Shown here: positions 48,201-55,599 of the stretch, one piece after another
Numbering within the stretch: position 1 is the first letter of the stretch
Layout: every line of letters begins with the position of its first letter
Virus record (IMG/VR): IMGVR_UViG_3300048580_000994
Span: 1 to 64,000 of that record
DNA: 64,000 nt
From: a virus
Reading direction: 5' to 3' (one strand)
Program-made: the position numbers and the translations under genes
The notes under the pieces: model-generated
The model's database searches: none
What the model was told of the DNA's origin: nothing
The model's input: only the letters and a program-made list of their open reading frames with translations

Positions 48201-48247
48201 GCTAAATTCTCCAACAATATCAATGACTTACAACTAAAATCCCCCAT

Positions 48248-48281
48248 AAAATTCCAAGAATTATTTCTTGGAATTTTTTTT
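48248..48281 (+). terminator. rho-independent terminator
   Basis: AATTCCAAGAA/TTCTTGGAATT hairpin with T-run after the tRNAs. Confidence 0.8.
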
Positions 48282-48311
48282 ATTGACAAATCATCAAAAA
48301 TGGGACAAGAT

Positions 48312-48319
48312 GATAAATA
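48312..48319 (+). promoter_or_regulatory. late promoter GATAAATA
   Basis: Precedes the run of late genes 48389-50044. Confidence 0.65.
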
Positions 48320-48388
48320 ATAGTATGGAAAGAAATTCCATTGGGATTTTTAGAAGTTCCATATTAATCCAAGAAGGAGGATACAATT

Positions 48389-48637
48389 ATGGTAAGTGCA
48401 ATATCTGGTGTTAGTCATTCTGCTCAACGGGCATATGCTGTTCAAATGCAGAGTATTTTATCACAAAACCGTCAAGAAGAGCGTCAAGCTGTAGCGGCGA
48501 TTTCTGGTGTTTCGTCTGTATTATCTGGACAAGTTCAAGCTGAACAAAAGCCAAAGGAAGAAAAGAAAACTGAACAACCAACCACACAATATGCTTCGGC
48601 TGAAGGTCGGGGTAAGAGTGTTAATATAGTGGTGTAA
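48389..48637 (+). CDS. small late protein, low-complexity C-terminus
   Basis: 82 aa; Ser/Ala/Gln-rich with AISGVS repeated twice and a charged stretch. RBS AAGGAGG is strong. Possibly structural. Confidence 0.75.
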   Translation: MVSAISGVSHSAQRAYAVQMQSILSQNRQEERQAVAAISGVSSVLSGQVQAEQKPKEEKKTEQPTTQYASAEGRGKSVNIVV

Positions 48638-48640
48638 GAA

Positions 48641-48880
48641 ATGGCAACAGAGAATGATTTTGTAAATTATCCGAGAATGGTTAGTGGATATTGGGTTCAC
48701 AATGCTGCTGCAGATGCTGTAGCATCGAGGGGGCTTGATCCAAAGACTACACCACCAACACAAGATTATAGTTTACCTGTGACTGCATCATTTGCCAATA
48801 CAGGATTAAACAATCGTTTATCTGGTGGGTTGAATAGTTTTATCAATGAACTATCGACTTCATATTCTAAAAAAGAGTAA
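48641..48880 (+). CDS. small late protein
   Basis: 79 aa, three bases after the previous stop. Soluble; unknown. Confidence 0.72.
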   Translation: MATENDFVNYPRMVSGYWVHNAAADAVASRGLDPKTTPPTQDYSLPVTASFANTGLNNRLSGGLNSFINELSTSYSKKE

Positions 48881-48893
48881 TTTATTCTTTTTT

Positions 48894-48901
48894 GATAAAT
48901 A
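48894..48901 (+). promoter_or_regulatory. late promoter GATAAATA
   Basis: Nine bases before the small basic gene at 48910. Confidence 0.5.
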
Positions 48902-48909
48902 GTCATACT

Positions 48910-49032
48910 ATGGATGAATTTGACAAAAGATTAAGACAGAAGATTAAAGAATATATAAGAAAAAACAAGGAGCGTTTGAAGAAGCTTTTCAAGCGCAAGA
49001 AACCTGTGTCTGAATCTGGTGAAAAGAAATGA
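48910..49032 (+). CDS. small very basic protein
   Basis: 40 aa, over a third Lys/Arg; could bind nucleic acid. Stop overlaps the next ATG. Late promoter immediately upstream. Confidence 0.65.
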   Translation: MDEFDKRLRQKIKEYIRKNKERLKKLFKRKKPVSESGEKK

Positions 49033-49616
49033 GATTGTATGAAATAACACGAATAACAAAAAACTCCCAAGCCACCAGAATATTAAAAAGATCTGGGTGG
49101 GAAATTGCTGGTGAAGGCGCGAACGCTACTGTGTATTTTCGTGAGGACAAACCATATGTTTTAAAAATATTTACTCCTTATGATAGTGCGTTTGTTGCTT
49201 ATATAAAATTTTGTCAAAAAAATTCAAACCCGCATTTCCCTAAATTTTATAAGGATATTGTTAAAATAACTAAAAATTTGTGTGCTATTAGAATGGAGAG
49301 GTTGTATCCATTGGATGAAACAGAAGAAATTATAACAGGGTTAGAAATATTGGCTTCGTATATTTCAAAATATTCTATTGATCCATCGTTTCTTTCGCAT
49401 TCACCAGAAAAATTAGAAAATTTTTTGAAAGAAGTGGTTGAAAAACGAAATGATGTTCTTAATTATTTTGATGAATCTGTGGTGGCAGCTGCAGAATTGG
49501 TACCTGATATTGCTAAAAATAGAGGACATTTAGATATGCATCCACGTAATTTTATGCAACGATTGGATGGTACATTAGTTTTTTCTGACCCTATTACTAC
49601 TTTTTTTGGGAGATAG
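49029..49616 (+). CDS. kinase-fold late protein with MRLYEI leader
   Basis: 195 aa. After the leader MRLYEITRITKN come a glycine-loop-like GEGANATVYF (28-37) and VLKIF with the expected lysine. The catalytic-loop-like GHLDMHPRNFM has D169 and N174, and SDPIT (D187) may be the metal site. The order fits a minimal protein/small-molecule kinase fold. Leader and late context suggest injection with the DNA. Substrate unknown. Confidence 0.72.
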   Translation: MRLYEITRITKNSQATRILKRSGWEIAGEGANATVYFREDKPYVLKIFTPYDSAFVAYIKFCQKNSNPHFPKFYKDIVKITKNLCAIRMERLYPLDETEEIITGLEILASYISKYSIDPSFLSHSPEKLENFLKEVVEKRNDVLNYFDESVVAAAELVPDIAKNRGHLDMHPRNFMQRLDGTLVFSDPITTFFGR

Positions 49617-49618
49617 AA

Positions 49619-50044
49619 ATGAGATTGTATGAACTATCATTAGTTTCCAAAAAATGGTTAAATTCACCCACTGAAGGATTTTTGGAACCAACTGTGGAAA
49701 ACATTTCGAAGGCGAAAGAGTTTGTATTTCGTAAATGGAAGGAGCGTGCTATTGAGCGAATGGAACGTGAACCATTAGATTTATCCACTGCTTGTAAATT
49801 CAGTTCATTATTTGTGAAGATGGTATTTGGCGGGACGATAAAGGGGACATGGGAGCATCAATACAATGACATTAATGGGGTAGTGGTTGACCTAAACAGC
49901 GATGCTGGGGACGTTTTAAGGCTACTGGAGCCACATAAGCATGATAGAAGGTTCATTGGTAACAGGGAGCATAATGAGTCGTTAGAGTCTTGCATTCCAA
50001 GGGTGAAACGTTGGGTAGAAGAATTTCATAATAGTGTCAGTTAA
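49619..50044 (+). CDS. late protein with MRLYEL leader, possible papain-like fold
   Basis: 141 aa. Leader MRLYELSLVSKK, then an order of Cys (STACKFSS), His (WEHQYND) and Asp (VVVDLNSD) that resembles a transglutaminase-like catalytic triad. That is a tentative reading. Two bases after the kinase-like gene. Confidence 0.62.
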   Translation: MRLYELSLVSKKWLNSPTEGFLEPTVENISKAKEFVFRKWKERAIERMEREPLDLSTACKFSSLFVKMVFGGTIKGTWEHQYNDINGVVVDLNSDAGDVLRLLEPHKHDRRFIGNREHNESLESCIPRVKRWVEEFHNSVS

Positions 50045-50059
50045 TGGTCTGATTGTGGT

Positions 50060-50067
50060 GATAAATA
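50060..50067 (+). promoter_or_regulatory. late promoter GATAAATA
   Basis: Precedes the small gene at 50123. Confidence 0.55.
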
Positions 50068-50122
50068 CTTTTGTGGAATAATCTTTCCACAAAAATCCCA
50101 ACAATTTAGGAGTGATTTAATT

Positions 50123-50266
50123 ATGGTCACCACAATAGCCAAGAACTACATTAATGAAATATTAAAAGGCGAGCGTCAACTTCAAAAGATTGAGAAGACT
50201 GAGCAGAAGGTTGAGCAGGAAAAATTCCGCAAAGACGAGTCAAAAAATATTGATATTTTGGTGTGA
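50123..50266 (+). CDS. small charged helical protein
   Basis: 47 aa, Lys/Glu-rich. RBS TTAGGAG. Convergent with the next endonuclease. Confidence 0.65.
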   Translation: MVTTIAKNYINEILKGERQLQKIEKTEQKVEQEKFRKDESKNIDILV

Positions 50267-50274
50267 TTTAAGTT

Positions 50275-51075
50275 TTATTTTTTGATAGCACTAAACCCCA
50301 ACCTATTTAATAGGGAGTATACAGTCCCTATGTTATCGTGTTTTATGATTTTAGTTATTTCTGAAACAGTATAATTATCACAAAGATTTTTTATATGTTG
50401 TTTCATGGAGTTCCAATCATTAATAAATTCTTTTGTTTTTAGGTTATCCAAACGTAATCCAAAATATTTATTACAACCTTTCATTATTTGGATTGAATAG
50501 TTTATATTACAAGAACAATCCTTTTTATGTTCTCCGCAGCAGTGACAAATTTTTATTTTCTCCCAAGATAATTTTGGGGTCCATGGTCCTTTTGGTCCTA
50601 TCCACCCTTGACCAATATATTCTTCGATTAAATGTTTTGGGATTTTGATTCGTAAATTATCTATCCAAGAATGAACCATCCAAGTGGTTCCGAATTGGGA
50701 ATTTAATTTTCCGCCTTGTGAGTTATTCATTGTGACAGGCATATTTTTTCTGGCATATTCATAAAGATGAGAATTAAAATATCTATTTTGGTTGTGAGAT
50801 ATAGATGAACTTTTCATCATATTAAGTGCTTTAACCATACTATACCATTCTATGGATTTTTCAGGTAACATTTTACAGAGTAGATAGTGACAAATAAAAT
50901 GTTCTCTGGCTGTTAATAAGATTAAATTATTTGTATTATCCAATCCACCTAATGACCTTGGTAGTATATGGTGTTTTTCATAATAAGTTTCTTTGGATTT
51001 AATTCTTTGTTGTGATTTGGCGTTTTGGATAATTCCATAATACCAGTTATAATATTTGTTTTTTATAAAAATCAT
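50275..51075 (-). CDS. HNH homing endonuclease
   Basis: 266 aa; same family as 16873 and 31524: EKHHILPRSLGGLDNTNNL with REHFICH and a CHCCG...CSC zinc site. Shorter C-terminus. RBS CTGGAG. Leader carries element copy I, nearly identical to copy F outside hairpin 2. Confidence 0.88.
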   Translation of the reverse strand: MIFIKNKYYNWYYGIIQNAKSQQRIKSKETYYEKHHILPRSLGGLDNTNNLILLTAREHFICHYLLCKMLPEKSIEWYSMVKALNMMKSSSISHNQNRYFNSHLYEYARKNMPVTMNNSQGGKLNSQFGTTWMVHSWIDNLRIKIPKHLIEEYIGQGWIGPKGPWTPKLSWEKIKICHCCGEHKKDCSCNINYSIQIMKGCNKYFGLRLDNLKTKEFINDWNSMKQHIKNLCDNYTVSEITKIIKHDNIGTVYSLLNRLGFSAIKK

Positions 51076-51111
51076 TTTGACTTATCTCCAGTCTAAAGTT
51101 ATAAATAGATG

Positions 51112-51171
51112 AGCGGGACAAGCCCTACTCCAGTTGGGTTTTTCAGATGGTCGAATCTCTGAAATACCGCT
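51112..51171 (+). ncRNA. anti-RBS three-way-junction RNA element, copy I
   Basis: TATAAATA 51100-51107; P1 AGCGG/CCGCT 51112-51116/51167-51171; loop CTCCAGT 51128-51134 equals antisense RBS 51086-51092; hairpin 2 TTTCAGA/TCTGAAA, changed on both strands relative to copy F. Confidence 0.82.
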
Positions 51172-51253
51172 ACTATTATTTATCTTTTTCTTTCATTTTT
51201 GTGTAAAAATAATTTGACAAAATGATAAATAAAGTTTACTATATAATTAATAT

Positions 51254-51427
51254 TCGGGGATCATCTAACGGTAGGATCGCAGACTTTGAGTGTGAATTTT
51301 TAATAAAATTCCAATATCCATTTATAAATAAATGGATAATTGTGGGAGGAGGATTTAAGTCCTAAAGAGTGCAAATCTCAGCCCTCCACATTATCTGCTT
51401 GTCGGGGTTCGAATCCCTGTCCCCGAT
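51254..51427 (+). tRNA. tRNA-Gln(TTG) with about 103-base insertion in the anticodon loop
   Basis: TCGGGGA/TCCCCGA acceptor, GCAGA-CTTTGAG (51279-51290) and, after the insertion, TCTGC (51394-51398) plus T-arm CGGGG-TTCGAAT-CCCTG. The insert (51291-51393) has a palindrome around TATAAATA and a TGTGG/CCACA stem. That stem encloses AGGA-TTTAAG-TCCT and a T-arm-like GAG-TGCAAAT-CTC. Too small for a normal group I intron. Confidence 0.65.
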
Positions 51428-51445
51428 CTTATTTTTATCTAACCA

Positions 51446-51520
51446 TGGTCCTATGGTGAAATTGGATATCACGATAGCCTCCTAAGCTTTAATCCCAAGG
51501 TTCGAATCCTGGTAGGACCA
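51446..51520 (+). tRNA. tRNA-Arg(CCT)
   Basis: TGGTCCTA/TAGGACCA ends; TAGC-CTCCTAA-GCTT; T-loop TTCGAAT. Confidence 0.85.
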
Positions 51521-51551
51521 CTCACAATCCCCATAAAATCATAAATACAAT

Positions 51552-51624
51552 TGATCTATAGGCTAATTGGACAAACCCTCTGAATCCGATTCAGATATTC
51601 CAGATTCGAGTTCTGGTAGGTCCG
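51552..51624 (+). tRNA. tRNA-Arg(CCG)
   Basis: GATCTA/TAGGTC acceptor; TCTGA-ATCCGAT-TCAGA; T-arm CCAGA-TTCGAGT-TCTGG. Confidence 0.8.
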
Positions 51625-51686
51625 CTTTATTTTTGTTGTAATTATTATTCATTTATGTTACAATGAATAATGAAGAGAGGTGTATT

Positions 51687-52145
51687 ATGTTACCTGTAAT
51701 AAAATGGGACGACCAATATAGTGTTGGTATTGATGCCATCGACAATGATCATCGAATGTTTTTTGAGATCACTGAAATGTTGAGTTGTATGGAAACATAT
51801 GAAGAGGTATTGGTGATTCGTTGTTTGTCTATGTTCAACGAATGTCTTCATGGACATTTTTTACGGGAAGAATTGGCGATGGAGAAAGCCAACCATGATA
51901 ATTATGCTGAACATAAGAGACAACATGACGCTTTTAAAGAAAAGATTGCAGATATAATGGATTCATATTATAGTGGAAATTTAAATGCTATTGTTGGTTT
52001 TCCACAATTGATTTGTGATTGGGCATTAACCCACATACCAAATAATGATTTATTATTCAAGGGTGCCATTTTACCAGAGCATGTTGACAATCGTTCCATT
52101 GCCGCATTAGCGATGGAAAGTTTTAAAAAATCGATAAAGGGATAG
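51687..52145 (+). CDS. bacteriohemerythrin
   Basis: A 152-aa hemerythrin four-helix bundle binding a di-iron site and O2. All ligands are present: H22 (NDHRMFFE), H57 and E61 (HGHFLREE), H76 and H80 (HKRQH), H116 and D121 (HIPNND). Start is the ATG after RBS GAGAGG, giving MLPVIKWDDQYSVGI as in bacterial homologues. Could buffer oxygen/iron or feed host chemotaxis signalling. Confidence 0.94.
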   Translation: MLPVIKWDDQYSVGIDAIDNDHRMFFEITEMLSCMETYEEVLVIRCLSMFNECLHGHFLREELAMEKANHDNYAEHKRQHDAFKEKIADIMDSYYSGNLNAIVGFPQLICDWALTHIPNNDLLFKGAILPEHVDNRSIAALAMESFKKSIKG

Positions 52146-52159
52146 TTTCTATAAATTGT

Positions 52160-52187
52160 TTGACAATGCCACAAAATCTGCTATACT
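52160..52187 (+). promoter_or_regulatory. sigma70-like early promoter
   Basis: TTGACA 52160-52165, TATACT 52182-52187, spacing 16; drives the small operon 52215-53095. Confidence 0.78.
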
Positions 52188-52214
52188 CTATATATGAATT
52201 TGTGAGGAGAGAAA

Positions 52215-52283
52215 GTGGAAATTTTTATGATCATTGTCATATTTTTTGTTGCTGATACCATTTCCAAGGTTCGCAACAAGTAA
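52215..52283 (+). CDS. tiny membrane peptide (GTG start)
   Basis: 22 aa, one hydrophobic span (IFMIIVIFFVADTI). RBS GGAGAG before GTG. Plausible but short. Confidence 0.45.
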   Translation: MEIFMIIVIFFVADTISKVRNK

Positions 52284-52297
52284 TCAGGAGAGATGCC

Positions 52298-52465
52298 ATG
52301 GGAAAATTTGTAGTGTCGGTTGAATGGTCACAGACTGATTCCACCAATTATTTAGTTTGTGCTGATAATAGGAAACAAGCTGAGATGAAGGTTAGGGAGC
52401 ATCTTGTTGGGAAACGTTTTAGATATATTTGTGTTCGGGAAAAAATTGATATTGAACTTTTATAG
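52298..52465 (+). CDS. small hypothetical protein
   Basis: 55 aa; RBS CAGGAGAG. Alternating strand/helix. Unknown. Confidence 0.7.
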   Translation: MGKFVVSVEWSQTDSTNYLVCADNRKQAEMKVREHLVGKRFRYICVREKIDIELL

Positions 52466-52474
52466 GAGAATGAA

Positions 52475-52672
52475 ATGGGTGCAGTAATGTTTATAGTATC
52501 TACTAAAATTGGGTTAATGATTGATTATATTTTGGGGATGTTCATTGCAGGATTTGTTGCTGCAGATACTATTTCAAATGACACTCCGAATTACAAAATG
52601 AAGCGTCTTGGTATGATATTATTTTGGCCATTTTATGTTGTTCGTTGGTTTTTTAGGACTGTGCTAAGATAA
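52475..52672 (+). CDS. small membrane protein
   Basis: 65 aa with two hydrophobic segments and a basic end. RBS AGGAGA. Confidence 0.72.
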   Translation: MGAVMFIVSTKIGLMIDYILGMFIAGFVAADTISNDTPNYKMKRLGMILFWPFYVVRWFFRTVLR

Positions 52673-52718
52673 CCATTTGATAAAATCTGTTATTATGATG
52701 GAAATTGGAGAGTTTGAA

Positions 52719-52916
52719 ATGAATAATGATGCACGAAAACAATGTGAAAAATTGGCGAATATTTTACTTGAACTTTTCGCAAATGCAGACCCTGATCCTG
52801 AAAGTGGTATGACATTCAAACAAGAATATGAGCGTTGTGCTGGGGATGGCGAATTTGAAAAAATGGTTAGAAAGAATGTTGAGGGATATTTTGGGATTGA
52901 AGGAGAAAAAGAATGA
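52719..52916 (+). CDS. small acidic protein
   Basis: 65 aa from ATG after RBS TGGAGAG. Overlaps next gene by 4 bp. Unknown. Confidence 0.72.
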   Translation: MNNDARKQCEKLANILLELFANADPDPESGMTFKQEYERCAGDGEFEKMVRKNVEGYFGIEGEKE

Positions 52917-53095
52917 CTTGTAGGCATTGTGAAGCGAACAATGGGGTTAGGATTGTGGCATTGATTACCAATGGTGAATCTGTTGTTGCGCCTGTGGCTG
53001 TGACTTGTTCTCATATGTCTGATAAGGATTGGCATAAGACGAGGCGAAAGCCCAAACCCAGACCAGTATTTACCCTTATTAAAAACCCAGATTAA
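52913..53095 (+). CDS. small CxxC protein
   Basis: 60 aa; N-terminal CRHC and a lone later Cys/His (CSH), basic Pro-rich C-terminus. Coupled to the previous gene. Confidence 0.7.
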   Translation: MTCRHCEANNGVRIVALITNGESVVAPVAVTCSHMSDKDWHKTRRKPKPRPVFTLIKNPD

Positions 53096-53105
53096 TCTGG
53101 GTTTT
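53082..53105. terminator. perfect palindrome terminator
   Basis: AAAACCCAGATT directly followed by its complement, shared by convergent gene ends. Confidence 0.75.
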
Positions 53106-54405
53106 ACTGTGAAATAGACCATCCTTTATTTTTGCCACGAGTTGTGGGGGTGGTATTTTTTGTGTCTAACCTATCTAATAAACCACATGGAGTTAAATTA
53201 TGGTCTATGCTAAATTGTTTTAATTGTTTTCTGGATAGTTCAAATTTATTATTGAATGGATCTGTAATAATAATTGGGGTCATTTTTCCATTGTTTCCTC
53301 TACCAATTTCCCATCCGTTATTTAAATATTGGTCTAATTCTGTTGATTGAATCATTTTTGATTTTTGTGATGGGTGTTTGACCCATATAGTGTTCAATGC
53401 GTTGATGTTTGGTTTTCCTTTTGTTGGTGTTATTATTTCTCCTGTAATCCAACGAGGATCGTTTGTATTAATCCTTCCTAATTTTTCTCCTGTTTTAGTG
53501 TTAATTGCTGGACAGGTGTTTTTTAATTTTTTATTGGATGTCCCCTTGGATGAGTGAACTAATTCCCCACTTATATATCTTGGGTCTGTCGTATCAACCA
53601 TCATATGTTTTCCTTCTTTGTCTTTCACTACTACTTTTCCTGTAGTAGAGCCAATCAAGTTTGTGTTAGTCTCAAATTCTTCTTTTGATACAATTAAATG
53701 TTCACCTGTTGAATTTTTGGCTACAACCTTACCTTTGTTTGCCTTGCTTAAATTTTCACAATGTGTTTTTGATTTTCTTTTTCCTTTGGATGATGTAGAT
53801 ATTTTTTCTTTTATTTCAGGGCGAGATTGGTGGTGTTCAACATTATATAATGATAAACATTCAGTTTTTAGGTTTTCTTTGAAATCCTCTGATTTAAAAT
53901 AATTATCAACTCCATAAATGGCTAAACAACCTTTTTTATTGGCTTCTTTTCCTTCATCTGATTGTATGAAATAATCTGTTCCGTATAATTCTCTGTTGTT
54001 TTGTTTTATTTTTGGGTGTTCAAATCCTGTCGCAGATCCTTTAAAATTATTTGATATATTTATATAGGATAAATCGTTGACGCAATTATTTTCCATTATA
54101 TATTTTGTTTCATAAACATATGCTAATGGTTGATTTTTGAACAAAGGATTTTCGTTGATGAAATTTTGTAAATCTCCAAAATCAGTTATTATTGATATTA
54201 TTTCGAATGCAGAAATTCCTTTTTTCTGTATAATTGATTTAATATATTTTGATGAAGTAAAATAACCATATTTGTGGTGTGAATTAAAAAATAAATCTGG
54301 GTGGGCATGGTTCCCCCATTTTGCTCCAACATATAATCGTGAAGTGCTTTTTTCTTTTATTATATAAAAATATGGTGTATGTTGATAAATAATGTTGCTG
54401 GACAT
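53104..54405 (-). CDS. GIY-YIG homing endonuclease
   Basis: 433 aa. The N-terminal GIY-YIG-like core is FYIIKEKSTSRLYVGAKWG with GYFTSS and a later Glu in YETKYIMENN. A NUMOD3-like SRPEIKEKISTSSKGKRKS segment and a series of about 25-aa repeats (DTTDPRYISGELV, NTNDPRWITGEII) follow. The leader has a hairpin, 54426-54455, but no TATAAATA box. Confidence 0.82.
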   Translation of the reverse strand: MSSNIIYQHTPYFYIIKEKSTSRLYVGAKWGNHAHPDLFFNSHHKYGYFTSSKYIKSIIQKKGISAFEIISIITDFGDLQNFINENPLFKNQPLAYVYETKYIMENNCVNDLSYINISNNFKGSATGFEHPKIKQNNRELYGTDYFIQSDEGKEANKKGCLAIYGVDNYFKSEDFKENLKTECLSLYNVEHHQSRPEIKEKISTSSKGKRKSKTHCENLSKANKGKVVAKNSTGEHLIVSKEEFETNTNLIGSTTGKVVVKDKEGKHMMVDTTDPRYISGELVHSSKGTSNKKLKNTCPAINTKTGEKLGRINTNDPRWITGEIITPTKGKPNINALNTIWVKHPSQKSKMIQSTELDQYLNNGWEIGRGNNGKMTPIIITDPFNNKFELSRKQLKQFSIDHNLTPCGLLDRLDTKNTTPTTRGKNKGWSISQ

Positions 54406-54425
54406 TTTGCGTTTTCCTTTGTCTA

Positions 54426-54455
54426 GAGCAAGTGGAAATTGGCGTTTCGCGACTT
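54426..54455. other. hairpin in endonuclease leader with RBS-like loop
   Basis: GCAAGT/ACTTGC stem; on the + strand the loop contains GCGTTT, also found in the antisense of the start region just upstream (54411-54416). Possibly a degenerate relative of the nine elements. Confidence 0.35.
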
Positions 54456-54535
54456 GCGTTATTTTGTGCTTGACTTTTTTTAGTCATCTGCTATAATCTA
54501 TTTATCATTTAAATTAAAAAAGAAGGATTTTAATT

Positions 54536-55552
54536 ATGGGCGGAAATATCTGGAAGAATCCACCGACTGTTAGATTGGAAAAAGTAGGATATGAGGTATT
54601 AACTAATAAGATTCTTTCTGTGTTGGGGAAGAAATTTGGGGAGGAAAAATTTTTTCTGTTACCTTCTTTTCGTTCCAAGGAAGACTTTGGCGATGCTGAT
54701 ATCCTTGTGAAGAACGAGGGATATGTTAATTTCAGTCAATTTGTTGAATTTGTGAAGGAGTCCTTTGGATTAACCAAAGATGATGTGTCTCGCAATGGAC
54801 ATTTCATTTCTGTTCGTATTGAAAATTTTCAGGTGGATTTCATTTTTCATCTGCCTGAAAACTGGGAAACTGCGAAGAACTATTATCGTTATTCTGACTT
54901 GGGTAATTTTATTGGGAGAATTTCGCATAAATGTTCGTTCAAGTTTGGGCATGACGGATTGAGCTTTATCTTCCGTGATGGCAACTACCAGTATGGCGAA
55001 GTGAATGTTTCCAAGGACACCAGTAAAATCTTGCGTTTTCTTGGTTTCAATCCTGTAACTTTTTTTGAAGGATTTGAGACTTTGGAAGATATTTATCGTT
55101 ATGCAGCGAGTTCCAAATATTTCAACAAGAGCATCTTTGCATATGAGAATCGTAATCATATCGCTCGTGTTCGTGATGAGAAGCGGGCTGCATATCGTGG
55201 ATTTTTGGAATGGCTTGAGACTGAACAGAACTTGACTGCTTATCCATGGGAGGATACTTCTGAACTTGGTGGGCGGGTTGAGAAGCCTGAATTCGTCCAG
55301 AAGGCTTTTGAATTTTTCCCAGAATTTGTGGAAAAGTACAATGCCATGAAGGCAGAGCACGCAGTTTGGAAACGTTCCAAAGAAGTTTTCAATGGTGAGC
55401 TTGTGTCCAAGTTGACAGGTTTTGTTGGAACTGAGCTTGGTGGTTTTATGCAGCACCTAAAGAGGAACGCTCCAGAAAATTTTGCAGCTTGGGTTGTTGA
55501 AAAACCTGATGTTGCAGAATGGGTATTAAGTGAATTGTCCACATTTAAATAA
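54536..55552 (+). CDS. nucleotidyltransferase-fold protein
   Basis: 338 aa; SFRSKEDFGDADILV (G52, D53, D55) and QVDFIF fit a Pol-beta-type nucleotidyltransferase active site. Similar proteins occur in T4-like phages. RBS AAGGAT. Substrate unknown. Confidence 0.75.
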   Translation: MGGNIWKNPPTVRLEKVGYEVLTNKILSVLGKKFGEEKFFLLPSFRSKEDFGDADILVKNEGYVNFSQFVEFVKESFGLTKDDVSRNGHFISVRIENFQVDFIFHLPENWETAKNYYRYSDLGNFIGRISHKCSFKFGHDGLSFIFRDGNYQYGEVNVSKDTSKILRFLGFNPVTFFEGFETLEDIYRYAASSKYFNKSIFAYENRNHIARVRDEKRAAYRGFLEWLETEQNLTAYPWEDTSELGGRVEKPEFVQKAFEFFPEFVEKYNAMKAEHAVWKRSKEVFNGELVSKLTGFVGTELGGFMQHLKRNAPENFAAWVVEKPDVAEWVLSELSTFK

Positions 55553-55577
55553 GAGGTGTAATATACCTCTTATTTAA
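55548..55577. terminator. hairpin terminator
   Basis: AAATAAGAGGT/ACCTCTTATTT around a short loop after the nucleotidyltransferase gene. Confidence 0.7.
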
Positions 55578-55584
55578 ATAAAAA

Positions 55585-55592
55585 GATAAATA
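55585..55592 (+). promoter_or_regulatory. late promoter GATAAATA
   Basis: Eight bases before the GGDEF gene ATG, so the mRNA would be leaderless or nearly so. Confidence 0.55.
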
Positions 55593-55599
55593 TTCTATT

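Noticed and set aside
51291-51393. Group I intron in tRNA-Gln
   Set aside because: About 100 bases is far below the size of known self-splicing group I introns and no complete P3-P8 core is visible.
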